Both the position numbers and the translations under genes were made by a program. A stretch of 6,740 nt of DNA, from positions 1 to 6,740 of the forward strand of contig JASEIR010000125.1 of the NCBI GenBank assembly GCA_030017355.1. The letters run 5' to 3'. The notes below the pieces were generated by a model, which saw only the letters and a list, made by a program, of their open reading frames with translations, made no database searches and was not told where the DNA came from. The DNA is from Actinomycetota bacterium. GTDB lineage: Bacteria; Actinomycetota; Aquicultoria; Aquicultorales; Aquicultoraceae. Positions 6,317-6,740 of the stretch are shown here, one piece after another (position 1 is the first letter of the stretch; every line of letters starts with the position of its first letter).

Positions 6317-6346
6317 CTTATATAAAACCACAGGGTAAGCTGCCAA
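6317..6346 (-). promoter_or_regulatory. Second candidate dsrE promoter (P2)
   Basis: On the minus strand TTGGCA (6346-6341) is followed by an 18-bp spacer and TATAAG (6322-6317); each hexamer matches five of six consensus bases. It starts about 60 nt upstream of dsrE. Its -35 element lies just downstream of the operator array, so a repressor bound to the array would affect it less directly than P1. It may be a basal promoter or a chance match. Confidence 0.4.
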
Positions 6347-6348
6347 TT

Positions 6349-6396
6349 GGTATACTAATATACCTCTATAGGTATATGTTATACCCCATAAGGTAT
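6349..6396. promoter_or_regulatory. Tandem ATACC-N6-GGTAT operator array (CsoR/CstR-like)
   Basis: Two dyads share one geometry. Operator A is ATATACCTCTATAGGTATAT (6358-6377), with 8-bp perfect arms. Operator B is ATACC-CCATAA-GGTAT (6381-6396). Their centres are exactly 21 bp apart, about two helical turns, so both face the same side of the DNA. An additional half-site GGTATA (6349-6354) is spaced 22 bp from the next GGTAT. The sequence resembles operators bound by CsoR-family repressors, which include the persulfide sensor CstR; that family match is from general knowledge of their AT-flanked ACC/GGT dyads. Operator B sits inside the spacer of P1 and A overlaps and follows its -10, an ideal place for repression of dsrEFH. 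Confidence 0.7.
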
Positions 6397-6404
6397 GTTG
6401 TCAA
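6376..6404 (-). promoter_or_regulatory. Operator-covered dsrE promoter (P1)
   Basis: On the minus strand a perfect TTGACA (6404-6399) is followed by a 17-bp spacer and TAACAT (6381-6376), a weaker -10 that matches four of six bases. TATAAC at 15-bp spacing is an alternative -10. The predicted start is near 6369, giving a leader of about 120 nt before dsrE. The whole spacer is filled by operator B, which supports this as the regulated promoter. Confidence 0.6.
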
Positions 6405-6590
6405 TCCTAATTATCGTCTTCTTTTAACAGCATGCTTAGCTTTGATAAACGATTTGGCCTCTGGTTATTTATTTTCGAATATCCAACCGCCACTTTAAAA
6501 GACCGGGAACCGCAGACAAAAGATATCTATCACTAGACATAATCCGTCTCTTTGTCTATATTTAAAACTTATCCTGCTATGAAGAACAGG

Positions 6591-6633
6591 AGACCGGAGA
6601 CGGAAGACGGGCACAAGAACAGACCGGAGACGG
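6591..6633. repeat. Direct repeat AGACCGGAGACGG
   Basis: The 13-mer AGACCGGAGACGG occurs at 6591-6603 and again at 6621-6633, offset by 30 bp, each preceded closely by GAACAG or GAAC. A degenerate relative (AGACCGGGAACCGCAGAC) lies near 6500. It is non-coding, purine-rich, and typical of intergenic repeat clusters. Confidence 0.7.
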
Positions 6634-6641
6634 GAGAGCGG

Positions 6642-6679
6642 CTCACCCTCCCCTAGCCCCTCCCCTCAAGGGAGGGGAA
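6642..6679. repeat. C-rich dispersed repeat with 8-bp hairpin
   Basis: CCCCTCCC (6657-6664) and GGGAGGGG (6670-6677) pair perfectly around the five-base loop CTCAA, preceded by CTCACCCTCCCCTAG. Elements of this general kind (CTCACCCT...CCTCAAGGGAGGGG) occur widely between genes in unrelated bacteria. There is no T run, so I treat it as a repeat and not a terminator. Confidence 0.6.
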
Positions 6680-6687
6680 CAAAACTG

Positions 6688-6725
6688 TCATTGCGAGGAG
6701 CCCGTTAGGGCGACGTGGCAATCTC
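6688..6725. repeat. REP-like palindromic element
   Basis: An imperfect palindrome: ATTGC (6690-6694) pairs with GCAAT (6718-6722), and GCCC (6700-6703) with GGGC (6708-6711) around GTTA. The flanking TCATTGCGAGGAG and GACGTGGCAATCTC are a familiar form of dispersed REP-type repeat, often linked with Y1-type (RAYT) transposases in other genomes. No transposase is in the window. Confidence 0.7.
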
Positions 6726-6740
6726 AAATAAAGAGCAGAC

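Larger units (their letters stand above)
6405..6740. other. Gene-free right end, repeat-rich
   Basis: No credible gene is visible. A 34-codon plus-strand frame from the ATG at 6434 has no ribosome site and no recognisable sequence. From about 6497 onward the DNA consists mostly of purine-rich ACCGGAGAC-type repeats, a C-rich hairpin element and a REP-like palindrome, listed separately. Confidence 0.6.

Noticed and set aside
6434..6538. 34-codon plus-strand frame divergent from dsrE as a possible regulator gene start
   Set aside because: It stops within the window, has no ribosome site and does not resemble a CsoR-family protein.

Overview
The window is a dissimilatory-type sulfur-metabolism locus from an anaerobic or sulfur-cycling bacterium. 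The genes are tightly packed with strong GGAGG-type ribosome sites, one TTG start is used, and base composition looks moderate (not computed). Short intergenic repeats crowd both ends, as in many uncultivated subsurface or sediment lineages. I cannot assign a phylum from the sequence alone; Actinomycetota, Bacillota, Nitrospirota or a deltaproteobacterial lineage would all be compatible.

Layout, left to right. Bases 1-200 hold only repeats (tandem ATTTTGA units and a small GGCCCTT/AAGGGCC hairpin). A strong minus-strand terminator (203-238) closes a two-gene operon, aprB (2250-2678) then aprA (254-2239), encoding the two subunits of adenylylsulfate (APS) reductase. A gene-free stretch of about 600 bp follows. 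It carries a near-consensus minus-strand promoter (3041-3069), which would give aprBA a leader of roughly 350 nt. Next is a tusA-like sulfur carrier gene (minus, 3287-3523). Divergent from it is a plus-strand gene (3796-5139) for a 447-residue protein with a glutamine-amidotransferase/BPL_N-like N-terminal domain and a helical C-terminal region of unknown function. Convergent with that gene is a complete dsrE-dsrF-dsrH operon (minus, 6249 down to 5186), homologous to E. coli tusD-tusC-tusB. Upstream of dsrE lies a promoter overlaid by a tandem array of ATACC-N6-GGTAT dyads that resembles operators of the CsoR/CstR repressor family. The right end (about 6497-6725) is again a cluster of dispersed repeats.

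How the genes fit together. APS reductase interconverts APS and sulfite plus AMP. TusA and DsrEFH pass persulfide sulfur between protein cysteines, normally on to DsrC/TusE, which is not in the window. In described organisms dsrEFH goes with sulfur oxidation through reverse Dsr, or with tRNA thiolation (TusBCD), rather than with classical sulfate reduction. The direction of sulfur flow here is therefore open. No qmo, sat, dsrAB, dsrC or dsrL gene is present in the window.

The most notable signals are the tandem operator array over the dsrE promoter, which suggests persulfide- or metal-responsive control of the sulfur relay, and the uncharacterised amidotransferase-like protein between the sulfur-carrier genes.
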